A stretch of 64,000 nt of DNA, from assembly GCA_019720755.1 (NCBI GenBank), contig CP081303.1, positions 1,302,001-1,366,000 on the forward strand, in the 5' to 3' direction. The notes under the pieces were generated by a model. The model was given only the letters and a program-made list of their open reading frames with translations. It did no database searches and was not told where the DNA came from. Position numbers and translations under genes: made by a program. Origin of the DNA: Prolixibacteraceae bacterium. Its GTDB lineage: Bacteria; Bacteroidota; Bacteroidia; Bacteroidales; Prolixibacteraceae. This document shows positions 18,853 through 31,400 of this stretch, one piece after another. The first letter of the stretch is position 1. Every line of letters starts with the position of its first letter.

Positions 18853-19150
18853 CATTAGTACCTCTTCCCCAAGAGTGGTAAGGATGTGCAAAATAGAAGT
18901 CAATATTTAATTTATCGGCTATCTGTTTGTCCTCATAAAACTCTCTACCATTGTCTGATGTGATTTGATGTTAAAGGTGGTGAGTGGGAGGAAAGTTTCT
19001 CGTGATTTTTTAAATTATCGACAGATTCCGTTTTTATTTTTGTTGATGCAGTTAGTCAAGGCAGTGCCGTTGTTTCTACGGTTTGGTTGAAAAGTATATT
19101 GTACTATGACAGATTTCCTATTATGTATATTAAGATTAAGGTGGTTCTTA

Positions 19151-19188
19151 AAAAGTGGATTCACCTCTATTGGTTGAGGTGAATCCAC
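19151..19188 (-). terminator. Terminator for the DUF3472 lipoprotein gene
   Basis: A perfect 13-bp stem GTGGATTCACCTC (19155-19167) / GAGGTGAATCCAC (19176-19188) with an 8-base loop. Read on the minus strand it is followed by TTTTTAAG. It sits about 55 bases past the stop codon of the minus-strand gene. Confidence 0.8.
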
Positions 19189-19244
19189 TATTGAGTAATT
19201 TTTATGTAGAAACACTGTTTTTTAAAGTTATTTCTATTTTTAGG

Positions 19245-20543
19245 TTATGGTAGTTTGGAGAAGTCGATTTGGGGTTTGTTTCCTTGTGCTTCTCTTTCAA
19301 AATTTTGGTCAAATGTTACACGATCGCTAAAGAAACCACAGTTTTTTAGGAAAAAGTGTCCATTGGTAGCGCCCCCAGCATAATCTAAACGTTCTTCTTT
19401 ATGTGCTGTTGCATCTGCCGTAAATCTGCCTTTTGTTAATTCGTACCATTCTCCTTTGGTGTTGCACGCCCATTGGTTCGTAAAGTTTACAGTTCGAGGG
19501 ATATTGCCTTGTTGAACCATAAAGTTTTCTAAGAATGAGTGAGGTCTTTTGATATAGGTGGATGTTTTTGGTCGACGAAATGAGGCGATGAGTTGCCATT
19601 TATTTACTTTTGGGTCCATAAACCAAGCGGTGTAATCAGTACAGTTTTCTTTGGTTGGTTTTGCTCTCAGTAGAAAACGGTATGTGGTTTGTGCTTCCCA
19701 GTTATATTTCAGGAAACTTTGTCCTCCTGACCCTTCACTCCCAAATTTCCCAGTGTAGACATCATCTCCTTTTTTTAGCATTTGTATGCGTTGGTCACTA
19801 GGAATTTCTTCGGGGTTATTGGTGTTGTATGGGCTCCATACAGAGAATAGGATGCGTCGTTCAGAAGAGGAGTTTACCTGAATTCCAAAATAACCTTCAG
19901 CAAATCCATTGGCCATGAAGTAAGATCCAATCACATCATTGTTTTTAGGGACTGTGATCTCGTTATAGAAATATTCTACGTCTCCAATCTCCTTGGGTAC
20001 GGAATACCCCATATGCACCGATGGGCCTCTACGTCCCCAGTAGAAACTCTTCTTGACATAATAGATTGAATCGTTTGTGGCTTCCCCTACAAGTAGAAGG
20101 TCTTTATACTCTCCATAGGAGTCTCCTTTCTTGTTTATTCCTGTAATTTCTACCATGTGGTAGCCAGGTTTGTCTATTTTAAAATTACCTGCATTCACAT
20201 CTTGCCATGTGGTATCTCTTAATGTGATATTATGTGTCTCTCCTTCGAATGAAAATTTAATTTGTGCATTTCCTTCTGGGGCCTTTGCGCGCAATCCTAA
20301 AAAAATTGTTCCTGTTGCTTCGGTGCGAAAATATAAACGAATGGCTTTCTCTTTATCTGTGAGATTAAATACTCCCTTTCTATTGAATTTTGTTCTATTG
20401 GCTGGCGTAGCTCCATCATTTATCCAACCGTTTCCGGCAAAAGGGACAGAAATTTTGTACTCAATCGGACTCTCCTCTTTGCATGAGGATAGGATTGCTA
20501 CTAGGATAATGAGTATCCCAAATACTTTCTCCATTTTGTTCAT
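19245..20543 (-). CDS. DUF5077/DUF3472 domain lipoprotein
   Basis: A 432-residue predicted lipoprotein. Met4 (MEKVFGILIILVAILSSC) is an equally likely start. The lipobox LSSC has its Cys at residue 21, followed by Lys-Glu-Glu. Residues about 30-155 match the DUF5077 beta-sandwich type (YKISVPFAGNGWINDGATPANR...GYHMVEITGINKKG). The rest matches DUF3472 (SFYWGRRGPSVHMGYSVP, FGIQVNSSSERRILFSVWSPY, AWFMDPKVNKWQLIASFRRP). Such proteins occur in polysaccharide-utilisation settings of Bacteroidota, probably at the outer membrane, but no activity is established. It is a single gene with its own terminator, and its upstream region (20544-21205) is gene-free. Confidence 0.85.
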   Translation of the reverse strand: MNKMEKVFGILIILVAILSSCKEESPIEYKISVPFAGNGWINDGATPANRTKFNRKGVFNLTDKEKAIRLYFRTEATGTIFLGLRAKAPEGNAQIKFSFEGETHNITLRDTTWQDVNAGNFKIDKPGYHMVEITGINKKGDSYGEYKDLLLVGEATNDSIYYVKKSFYWGRRGPSVHMGYSVPKEIGDVEYFYNEITVPKNNDVIGSYFMANGFAEGYFGIQVNSSSERRILFSVWSPYNTNNPEEIPSDQRIQMLKKGDDVYTGKFGSEGSGGQSFLKYNWEAQTTYRFLLRAKPTKENCTDYTAWFMDPKVNKWQLIASFRRPKTSTYIKRPHSFLENFMVQQGNIPRTVNFTNQWACNTKGEWYELTKGRFTADATAHKEERLDYAGGATNGHFFLKNCGFFSDRVTFDQNFEREAQGNKPQIDFSKLP

Positions 20544-21205
20544 GTGTTTGAATTTACAGCTTATTTATTGTGTTTGTTTAAATAGGTTTGTTCATAAGAA
20601 CAACAATCAATGCAGTGCGATATTTTTTATTTTATGTAGAAATAAGCGAAAAGTATAATAATTATGTATTTATGAACGTAAGTTAACATATACTATAATA
20701 AATTACAATGTATTTCGATGATATGAACATATTTTCTAAGTAATATCATGTTTTTTTTGTTGATTGTTGATCATTTAGACTTAAATGGCTGCTTTTTGTT
20801 GACAGTTGTACTGTTTTTCATTGGGGATGAATAGCATATTTAAGTTTTTAATAAAAATTATATACTACTCTGATTATTCTTGTCTTTTGTAATAAGGAAG
20901 AGTTGCTGAAGGTTTTATTTCAATGTATTATGTGGATATTCTTATGGTTTTCTAGGTTATTCTGGCTCTATAACGGATCGTTGTGCTGATTTTTAATGAA
21001 ATAACTACTACGGTTTGTTGTTCTTACACTTCTATTATTTATGATTTTGCAGGTTGTTCATTTTGAATAGAGGGGAGACAATTTATGCATATTTGAGACG
21101 ATTTAGGTATTCTTCTACATGCTTGTTCTGTACGTTTGTGTGGGATGAATTTTAAGGATAGGTTTGAACTGTTAATCAATGTATAACCCCTTAAAACTAA
21201 ATGTT
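20544..21205. other. Divergent gene-free region
   Basis: About 660 AT-rich bases between divergent genes. No repeat, RNA or convincing ORF was seen. Promoters for both neighbours should lie here, but none could be assigned with confidence. Confidence 0.5.
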
Positions 21206-21847
21206 ATGGGAACAATTAATAAAGGAATTCTTGGTGGATTTTCAGGTAAAGTAGGTAGTGTTATTGGGTCGTCATGGAAAGGAATTCAAGTGATGCGTTC
21301 TTTGCCAACAGCATCTAAACGTAAAAAGAGTAGTAAATCCATAGAACACCAAGCTCATTTTAAAAAAGTGATTGATGTTATTTCAAAAGGAGGAGTCATT
21401 TTTAAGCAGGGATTTGCACCAATGGCAAAAGGGCAAACTGCTTTTAATGCTGCTTTTTCTCGTAATTTTTCTGTATTTAGTATGAAATCAGGGAAGCTTG
21501 ATATCGCATACGATAAATTCGCACTATCTAATGGTTCTTTAGGTAACCTAAAGAATTTTAAGGCTACTGTGAATGACCTTGGTACTCTTTCATTGGATTG
21601 GAATCCAACCAATGTGGAACGTTTTGACAATAGAGATTTGATGGTTCAATGTTTGGTAGCTACTGATGATTTTGAATCTGTCATGTGTTATTTGAATGTT
21701 GATTTGGTTTCAGCTCATCATTGTGGTGTTGAATTGCTGGATGAGATGAAAGGGAAAGTCCTTCATGTATATGTTTTTTACAGTTTACCTGGAGTCTTTC
21801 GTGCGGATGCTATTTCGGATAGTAGTTATTGTAAAGTTGTTGTTTGA
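21206..21847 (+). CDS. DUF6266 family protein
   Basis: I place the start at ATG 21206 (MGTINKGILGGFSGKVGSVI), not the upstream ATG at 21179, because DUF6266 proteins typically begin with this sequence. The protein has 213 residues. The N-terminal block GGFSGKVGSVIGSSWKGIQVMRSLP and the following conserved segment with FAPMAKGQTAFNAAFSRN are the family signature. The C-terminal half is a beta-rich domain of unknown role. No signal peptide is apparent. DUF6266 is restricted to Bacteroidota, often in many paralogues, and has no assigned function. A UUCG-capped terminator follows. Confidence 0.85.
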   Translation: MGTINKGILGGFSGKVGSVIGSSWKGIQVMRSLPTASKRKKSSKSIEHQAHFKKVIDVISKGGVIFKQGFAPMAKGQTAFNAAFSRNFSVFSMKSGKLDIAYDKFALSNGSLGNLKNFKATVNDLGTLSLDWNPTNVERFDNRDLMVQCLVATDDFESVMCYLNVDLVSAHHCGVELLDEMKGKVLHVYVFYSLPGVFRADAISDSSYCKVVV

Positions 21848-21884
21848 TCTTTGTATGGACTATAATCAGGTTTTACAATTTTTA

Positions 21885-21913
21885 AAAGCAGGTCTTCGGA
21901 TCTGCTTTCGTTT
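21885..21913 (+). terminator. Terminator after the DUF6266 gene
   Basis: A 10-bp stem AAAGCAGGTC / GATCTGCTTT capped by the stable TTCG tetraloop (21895-21898) and followed by CGTTTTT. It lies 38 bases past the stop codon. Confidence 0.85.
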
Positions 21914-22471
21914 TTAATAAGACTGTGATAAGATTCAGTTCTAGTTTGATTTACAATTTCAATGGAGAGAGTAAAATATGCTCTGTTTATGTAATAAAGT
22001 GATTGAGTTGTAGCTATGTTTTTTTTGATGGAATAAAATCTTAATTATTTGGTGAAATGACTTATATTTTTAGTCTAATCTAGAAAAATATAGCCCAATA
22101 TATTTTTGATGTGATGATTGGGGTTCTAATATCATCACTTTTGTTTTTATTTATTGAAGCCTGACAGTTTGTAATGATAGATGATCAAAGTATCGTCTCT
22201 GTATTTGTTATTAAAGTATTGGTATTGAGTGATATGAATTGTGTTTTATGTAATGATTCTTTGTGATGATATTTCTTATATCGTTGAAAACTCCTGTTTT
22301 ATTGAGAAGTTTTATCTCATCTACATTATTCTTTAATCTTATTCTTTGCAGTCTGTGTATATTTTTTTGCAAGTGTTAATATTCTCTTAAAAAATAGTTT
22401 TTGACAAATAGAACAATTAAAAACAAATGGTTGTTAAAGAGGATGACATTACATCTATAATTAATATAATT
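21914..22471. other. Gene-free leader region of the giant adhesin
   Basis: About 560 bases of AT-rich sequence without a plausible ORF, repeat or RNA. It likely holds the adhesin promoter and a long 5' untranslated region. Confidence 0.45.
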
Positions 22472-25400
22472 ATGAAAAGATTTCTACTCTTCGTTATCTC
22501 TTTTTTAATATCTATTAGTAGTTTGTTTTCTCAAAGTGAGGAGACATTTACTTTTGAAGGATCTCCTACTTCTGGTTCTTATTATGAAAATGGTCGACAG
22601 TTAAGTCTTCAAAATCGATTTCAGACCTATTCAGATGATACGAATCCTTATGGTATTGATAGCTCTAGTAAAGCGATACTAGGAAATAAAAGTATCTCTT
22701 CTGTTTTTGATGAAATTGGAGGATTCTATATGTATTATACTAGTTTTTATCTTAAGCGGTTTTATATAAAGGTAACTGACCCAACTGGTGCCACTATTGA
22801 TACTAGTAAGGATATCTATTTAAATGGTTATCATTTCTCGGATCTAATTTTTCACTACAAGATACCTAAAGATGTTTATAATACAGATCCTAAAATCAAT
22901 AACGGTTTTACTTTGATTGATCTTTCTACTATAGAGGGATTGGATTTAGATAATACGATTATTGATAAGATCATGTTTGAGAATAAGCCGAAAGAGGCAT
23001 ATGTTTTTATCGATAATGTTGTTTATACAGCCCAATCATATAGTAATGAAGATTTCCCATTGATGCAGATGGTAGAGGTGTCAAATATACAAGAAAATAG
23101 TGTAGATGTTTCTAGTGAATTTGTTCTATCTAGTGCTGGGTATACTGAGAGAGGTTTTGTGTATTCTACTATCGATGAGACGCCAACTGAAGAGGAGGGG
23201 GCTACGATGGTGGCAGTTGCAGGAGGTAGCTCTTCGGATGTCTTTACCACCACGATAAACAATATGGAGGTAGATAAGATCTATTATGTTAGAGCATATG
23301 CTAAAAATAGTAATGGAACCAGATATTCATTTCCTATATCTACTATGTCTGGGGCTTCTTCTGTGTTGAGAATCAGTTCTAACAATAATCCAATACCCAA
23401 TAATTCCACAGAGACAATCACAGATAATAATACAGATTTGGGATCTACTAAGATAGGAGAAACCATATCACACACTTATACTATCGCGAATATTGGAAAT
23501 GAGGATTATACTATCTCTACAACCCCTTTATTAAAGCTAGAAACCCTAGATGGTATCTTTGGTATTAATGAACCTCTAATTTTTAATCAGATTGCCGCAG
23601 ATTCTGAAGAGACTTTTACCATCTCTGCAAATCATTCTACTCCAGGTATCTACACAAATACTGTCAAAGCGATTAATGGTGAATCGATTGACTATAGTTT
23701 TAACGTAAAGTCTATCTTTTATAAGGAGCCTGAATTTACAGGATATGGATATTACAGTTTGAATGGAGAGGATAGTATTGAGATTACTTCGACTGTGAAG
23801 CCAAACTTTTCCCCTACTTCTATACGGTTGGATTATGGATTGACGATCTCTTTGGGTAATACGATCAATAGACCAGGGACTCTATATTCGACGAATAATA
23901 CCAATACTTTTAAAGTAAGTTTTCCAATTATTCAATACGGTACAGCACATTATTATCGATTTACTGCAACGAATGCTGCGGGAGATACGAATTCGTCTTA
24001 TTATTATGTTACTGCTCCTACTATTGATCCAGTGATTGAAACCAATGATTTGATCACATTGAATGAGGGTGAGACTAAGGAAATTTCGAATTCTTCATTG
24101 TTGGTGAATGATCCAAATAATCAACATATAGGGATGACTATTCAAAGTTTGCCATCTCATGGCGAGATTCAACGGGATGGAGAGACTTTAGCCGTTGGTG
24201 ATATCTTTACACAAGCAGATATTGATAATAATCTAGTCTCTTATGTTCATGATGGTTCGCATACTACGTCAGATCAAATGGTTGTAGTGATTCGAAATGA
24301 CAAAAAGACTTTGGATCCAACTACAATACAATTTAGTATTACGACCGAAAATGATCCTCCTGTTGTGATTCCACAAACAAGAATTGCAGAGAAGGGACTA
24401 ACTATTACTTTCACTACTGAACAATTTTCAGATAACCTAACAGATGAAGAGGGAGATGCATTAGAGAAGATCCAGATCACCACGCTTCCGACATCCGGAG
24501 ATTTGAAACTCGATGGCGTACCAATTGTTTTGAACCAAGAGATTCCTCTTAGCGAAACAGCCAAAATTACTTATGTGAATGGAGATGAAGGAACTTTCTT
24601 CTTTATGTGGAAGGGGTATACGAATGCTTATTCGACAGAGAGTGGGGCAGTGTCTTTAGTTATTGGTCCAGATAATACACCGCCTACTATAACTTCGTGG
24701 AGTACGAATATGGTGGAGGACAATACATACAGTATTCCAACGAATTTGTGGACAGATAATTATAGTGATGCACAAGACTTGGTAAAAATTGCTCTTATTG
24801 AGGTTGGCACTGGAATTACTGTAACCTTAAATGATCAGGCTTTGACTCCTCCTGTGGAAGTTCTTGTGGCTGATTTAGATAATCTAAAGGTGGTTCCAGA
24901 TCCTAATTATAATGGAGCTGTGGTAAGTCGTTGGGATGCTACTGATGGAGCCAATTATACGGATGGTGACAAAGAGTGGACTGTTTCAATCTCAGCTGTT
25001 GATGATATACCCACTGCAGGTATTATTGATTTGAATGAAACAGAGGACACCTCTATTTCATTTACAGGGGATCAATTTGGTTCTGTATATGATGATGTTG
25101 AGAATGATGGAATGACTGGTGTCGTTTTTGATCTTACCAAGTTAGATGGGGTATTGGCATTGAATGGTGTGGATGTTGTCGATGGTAAGGTTATTCCTAA
25201 TGTAGATATTAGTGACCTTACTTATACTCCTAAGGCAAATGTATTTGGTAGTCGTATGGATACGTTATTGTATCGTGTTCAGAATACGAATGGTGAGAGT
25301 TTAGAGTTGTACCCTATTTATGTCTCTTTAAGCTCTGTAAATGACAAGCCTACAAACGAAGATTTTGAAATTGCCATTCGAGAAGATGAATCTTTTAACT

Positions 25401-28400
25401 TCTCTTTTGATCTGTTTAATAGGTCTTATGACGATGTGGAACAGCAGGTTCAAGAGAAGGTGAAAATTACCACTTTACCAACGAATGGTAAGTTAACCCT
25501 TCTTGGAAATCTTGTTGTCTTAGGACAAGAGATTCTAAAAGAAGATATAATGAACCTTCGGTATGCTCCAAAACCAAACCGTAATGGAACAGGTTTTGAT
25601 AGTTTCCAATTCCAATCTAGTGATGGAATAGATTATAGTTCTAGTCATACTGTGACGATCCATGTCACTTCTGTTGCAGACTTGATGCAGGTTGGATTTT
25701 TTAATGCTTTACACTTTACTGGAAATGGTTATGTGGAAATACCTCATATTGAATTGAGTACCAGTGTCTCAACTATTGAGTTTTTGGTGAAAACAACTCT
25801 CGATAATACGGATCAAGTTATTGTCTCTTCATTGAGTAATAATAAAGGGTTTGAATTTGGTGTGAATAGTAGCAATCAATGGTATATTAAGAGTGGCAAT
25901 GGGACAACTACAGACCTTACTGTAATTGGTAGTGTTGCTAATGGGGCTTCATGGAAAAAAGTGCAGATTGTGACTGGAGCAAATGCAAAAGTTACAGTAT
26001 TGGAGAATGAGAATCAATTTACAACGATAGATGTTGGTGTGATTCAGAATAGTGATTCTTTTAGTTATTATTTAGGTAAGAGCTCTGATGAAGATATCAA
26101 TTATTTTAAGGGAGCAATGGATGAGCTTACTCTTTGGAATATTGTACGAACAGTGGACCAGGCGAAAGATATTTATGCCTCTTACAATGTGAATACACCT
26201 AATTTAGTAAACTATTGGAATTGTGATGCCATTGAGTCTTTTGTATTGAAGGATCAGGTAGAGGGTAATATTGGTACAATTCAAGGAAACCTCTATTTTG
26301 AAGAGACAGGAAAGATTGTTTTCCATCAGATGAATGAGGAGGAGACTTTAAGAACTGGAGTGAAGATTACGGATTGGGATAGTGCCAATGGAGCTATCGA
26401 AATTGTCTCTAGTAACCATGGTGTAGCGACAATTGTAGATAACTATAATGTTGATTTTACTGCGAAAAAGGATTTCTCTGGAATCGCATCGTTTACTTAT
26501 AAATTAGCAGGTTCTTCTGAGCAAAAAACAACTCAATATATTGAGGTGATTAATGTGGATGATGCGCCTGTGGCAATCCCTCAGTCAGTCCATGTTGGAG
26601 CTTCAGGAACGGTAACCTTATTAAAGAATCGTTTTGAAGAGAACTTTAGTGACGCGGATAATGATCCGTTAGAGAAGATTATTGTTAAGACGCTTCCTTT
26701 GGCAAGCCAAGGAGTGTTGAGGATGAATGGTGTTACGATTACTGAAAATCAAGAGATTTCGGTTTCGGATTTGGAGACTAAGGGAATTACTTTTACCAAA
26801 GAGGGTGATTTTTCCGGAACTGCAACTTTTAATTGGAATGGTTATGCCAATGGTAAATGGGCCGCAGTAGATGCTTATATTAATCTTATTGTGAGTCCAA
26901 AAGTGTCCAATCTTGCCATTTCGGATAATCGTATTGATGTTAGAGAAGATGAACCTTATCCTATCACAAAATCTTTTTTTGCTGATGCTATTAGTAATGG
27001 GGAAAATGTAACACATATTGCATTGATTACTTCTCCAGAAAATGGTTATTTTATGAAAGGGGATGATGTCTTAACTACTCCAATACAATTGATGTACAGT
27101 GATTTAGATGATCAAGATGTTACCTTGCATTTCAATGCAAACTGGAATGGTACAGATAGTTTTAGATGGGATTTGAGCGATGATGTCGGCTATACAGATG
27201 GGGATGCTACTGCTACTGTAGTTGTGGCGGCTGTTAATGATGCTCCAGAGGTGACAGATATCACAATGAAAACAAAAGAGGATGTGTCATTGAAATTTCA
27301 TACACATTTATTCCGTGTTGGGTATAGTGATGTTGAGAGTGATGACGCCCAATATGTTATCATTGAATCATTACCAATAGATGGTGCACTATATTATAAT
27401 GATCAAGAGGTGGTTGCAGGGGACCTTCCTTTAAAAATGGAGGTTTCTCCGAGTATTGAGCTTGTATATGCTCCACTAAATAATAGTAGTGTGAATGACA
27501 CCTTGACCTATCGTGTTCAGGATAGTCATTTATCAAACAGTGTAAAGGCAAACTTAGCATTTGAAATTGAAGCAGTGAATGATGCTCCTGATGGAAGTGA
27601 TCTGACTATTTCGATGAATGAAGACGAGGTCTTTGATTTCTTACCATCTGTATTCACAGACCATTACAGTGATGTGGAGAACGATGCATTAGGGGCTATT
27701 ACAATAGTTTCACTTCCTGGTCTTGGAACATTGACTTATAATGGTACTACGATTAGTGAAATGATGATTCCTTTTGAGGTAAATGCAAGTAATATTGGTC
27801 TATTGAAATTTGTGCCTACACCAAATGGTTTTGGTGAGCCTTATACCTCATTCGACTATAAGTTGAAGGATGATAATGGGGCCATTAATGGTTCTTATAA
27901 CATAACGGTAAGTGTCGTAGAAGTGGCGGATGCCCCTTCTATTACAGAGGATGTTCATATTTCAATGAATGAAGATAATAGCTATATCTTTAGTAGATCT
28001 ATCTTTGATAAGAGTTTCTTAGATGTAGATAATCATACGCTAAAAACTGTCAAGATAACCACAATTCCGACGAATGGATCCCTATCGCTTGATGGTGTGG
28101 CATTGTCTGCTGGTGCACTTGTAGATATTACAAATATTGAAAACCTCGTATTTGAACCGAAGACAAACTTAAATGGTCAAGATATTACTGCTTTTGAATT
28201 CAAGTTTGTAAACGATCAAGGAGTCGAGAGTACTGATACAGGTAGATGTATTGCCAATATTCGTTCTGTCAACGATGCACCTGTTATTACAGATAGTGGT
28301 AATTGGTCTGTAACAGAAGGAGAAGTGTTTACACATACGCTAGCAGTAATGGATTATGATAATGACGGTCTATTGTATTCACTTGTGTCTGGTCCAGCAG

Positions 28401-31400
28401 GAATGACTATTAATAATCAAGGGGTCATTACATGGAATGCGGATGTGGAGACCAATCGAGTAGACGGTATCGTTGTTTCTGTAACGGATGGAGAAGAAAC
28501 AGTCACTTTTACTACTAGTATCTTAATTAATAATGTGAATAATAAGGTTCCAGTTGTTACAACCACCTCGTTAAATATGAACTTGAAGGGGTTAGAACAG
28601 ACATTTAATTTCCTATTAAAAGCAACAGATGCTGATTTTGGAACTACTAGTTTTACTAATTGGACCATCATTGATTTAGAGGATAAAGACCGGGATGGAG
28701 TAATGGCATTCTCTGTTGATTCTAGTACTGGAATAATCTCTATAAGTGATTATGATGAGTTGTTTAAATATGCAGATCATCAGTATGATTTTAAGGTTAC
28801 AGTGAGTGATGGAACTCTAGTTAGTGCCCCAACAAACGTATCTATTGTGATTACTGATGACCGAGAAAGTCAATCAGTAAGTGGTGTATTTAATTTGTCG
28901 ACGACATTTAATCAAGCCTCTGTAAGTCAGATTGAACAGAGTGATCAATCATTAGTATTACAATATGAGAGTAGTAATGGTGTCGTGGCAACTGTACAAG
29001 GACATATTTTACAGGTGAAGGGAGTTGGTACTTCGGAAATAACTGTAAGTAATGATGGAAATAAACAATATAAGCCGTATAGCGAAAACTTTACTTTTAC
29101 TGTAGCAAAAGGCGATATTACAGTGACAGCAAGAAGTTATACTCGTAAGTATCAGGAGGCAAATCCTGTATGGGTGTATGATGTAGTGGGAGCACAGGAT
29201 GGAGATAGTAATATCTTCACTACGGAACCTACTATCACCTCGGATGCTATACAAGATAGTGGTGTCGGTGTTTATAATATTGAGATAAGTGCCGGGATAA
29301 GTCCAAATTATAATGTACGGTATTTTGATGGTAATTTAACGATTGAAAAAGCGGAATGGAGTATTATATGGAGTAATCAGCCTGATAAGTTATATATAAA
29401 TGAGCCGTTTACAATTGCACTTTCTGATGCATCTATAGCTTTTAATGTTACGTCAGCAGATGTCAACATCATTGCAGTAGATGGTAAAGTGATTACTGGA
29501 TTAAAGGTTGGAAGCACTGATATATCCATTACTATTCCTGGAGATATTAATCACGAAACTAAAACAATCGTAGAAACTGTTACAGTTTACGAGCATGGAA
29601 ACACTCCACCAACTGTGGATACTGATTCTGAGACTTTGAACTTAAAAGGGTTAGATGGAACAGAGACGATTCAGCTTGTCGCAAGTGATAAGGAGAGTGA
29701 TAGTAGTGCTCTCAATGGATGGGAATTGCGTTATCTACAGGATAAGGATAATGATGGAACAGCTCCATTTGCACTGGATGCAATTACTGGAGTTCTTTCG
29801 ATTACTGACCTAGATGAGTTGTTTGCATATGGAACACATGATTATACTTTCCAAGTAAGAGTACGTGATGTTGAGAATTATAGTGAATGGAAAGATGTTA
29901 CCATTTCTATTGTAGATAATCGAGAATTGCAGTCTGTAACAGCAAGTTTCATCAAAGGCTCGAACTATAGTGAATTGACAGTTACTCAGGTTTCGCAGAG
30001 TGATGCATCTCTTGTCTTAGAGTATGTAAGTAGCAATGTTGGAGTGGTTCGTGTTGAAGATAATGTGTTTGAGATAGAAGGAGTTGGTAGTTCTGAGATT
30101 GCCGTAAGCAATGAAGGTAATAATATGTATAAGCCATATAGTGATACCTTTACTTTTACTGTAGCCAAAGGTAATATTACTGTGACAGCGAAGAGTTACA
30201 TCCGTAAGTATCAAGAATCGAATCCTGTATTTGAGTACGAGGTAGTGGGAGCTAGAGAGGGAGATAGGGATCTCTTTGATAATGATCCAACGATCTCTAC
30301 GACAGCAACTGTTACTAGTAATGTAGGTAGTTATGCGCTTACACTTGCCTCTGGCATTAGTTCTAATTACGATGCCGATTATATTGATGGAACGTTAACT
30401 ATTGAGAGGGCAGATAGAGATATAGTTTGGAGTAATCCAACGAATACTCTTAAGGTTGGAGAATCATTGACTGTTGTTCTTTCTGATGCTACTGTACCTT
30501 TCACTGTAACTTCTTCCGATGAAGACATCGTATCTGTAATGGATCAAACGATTACTGCATTAGATGAGGGAAGTGCAACAATAACAGTAGGGGTGGCAGA
30601 AGACCAAAATTATCATGCGATAAGTTTTGTAGAAACGATCACTGTAACCAAACCAGCCAATACTCCACCAACAGTGGATACTGATTCTGAGACTCTGAAC
30701 TTGAAAGGTTTAGACGGAACAGAGACGATTCAGCTTGAAGCAAGTGATAAGGAGAGTAGTGGTAGTTCGCTTAATGGATGGGAATTGCGTTATCTACAGG
30801 ATAAGGATAATGATGGAACAGCTCCATTTGCACTGGATGCAATTACTGGAGTTCTTTCGATTACTGACCTAGATGAGTTGTTTGCATATGGAACACATGA
30901 TTATACTTTCCAAGTAAGAGTACGTGATGTTGAGAATTATAGTGAATGGAAAGATGTTACCATTTCTATTGTAGATAATCGAGAATTGCAGTCTGTAACA
31001 GCAAGTTTCATCAAAGTCTCGAACTATAGTGAATTGACAGTTACTCAGGTTTCGCAGAGTGATGCATCTCTTGTCTTAGAGTATGTAAGTAGCAATATTG
31101 GAGTGGTTCGTGTTGAAGATAATGTGTTTGAGATAGAAGGAGTTGGTAGTTCTGAGATTACCGTAAGCAATGAAGGTAATAATATGTATAAGCCATATAG
31201 TGATACCTTTACTTTTACTGTAGCCAAAGGTAATATTACTGTGACAGCGAAGAGTTACATCCGTAAGTATCAAGAATCGAATCCTGTATTTGAGTACGAG
31301 GTAGTGGGAGCTAGAGAGGGAGATAGGGATCTCTTTGATAATGATCCAACGATCTCTACGACAGCAACTGTTACTAGTAATGTAGGTAGTTATGTGCTTA

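Larger units (their letters stand above)
17450..18972 (-). pseudogene. IS30-family transposase remnant, split by an ISAs1 insertion
   Basis: Reading the minus strand from 18972 to 18853, then from 17544 to about 17450 (removing the inserted IS and one target copy), gives a continuous frame. It contains TSDNGREFYED, YFAHPYHSWGRGTNENLNGL and IRQDIPKENSF. This is the C-terminal catalytic part of an IS30 transposase (second Asp and the Glu-bearing RGTNEN motif). Both the N-terminal part and the final residues are missing. The insertion falls within the codons for Gly-Thr-Asn-Glu. Confidence 0.85.

Noticed and set aside
19015-19215. 66-residue minus-strand ORF next to the DUF3472 gene
   Set aside because: It overlaps the terminator hairpin of that gene and shows no family match; left as non-coding.
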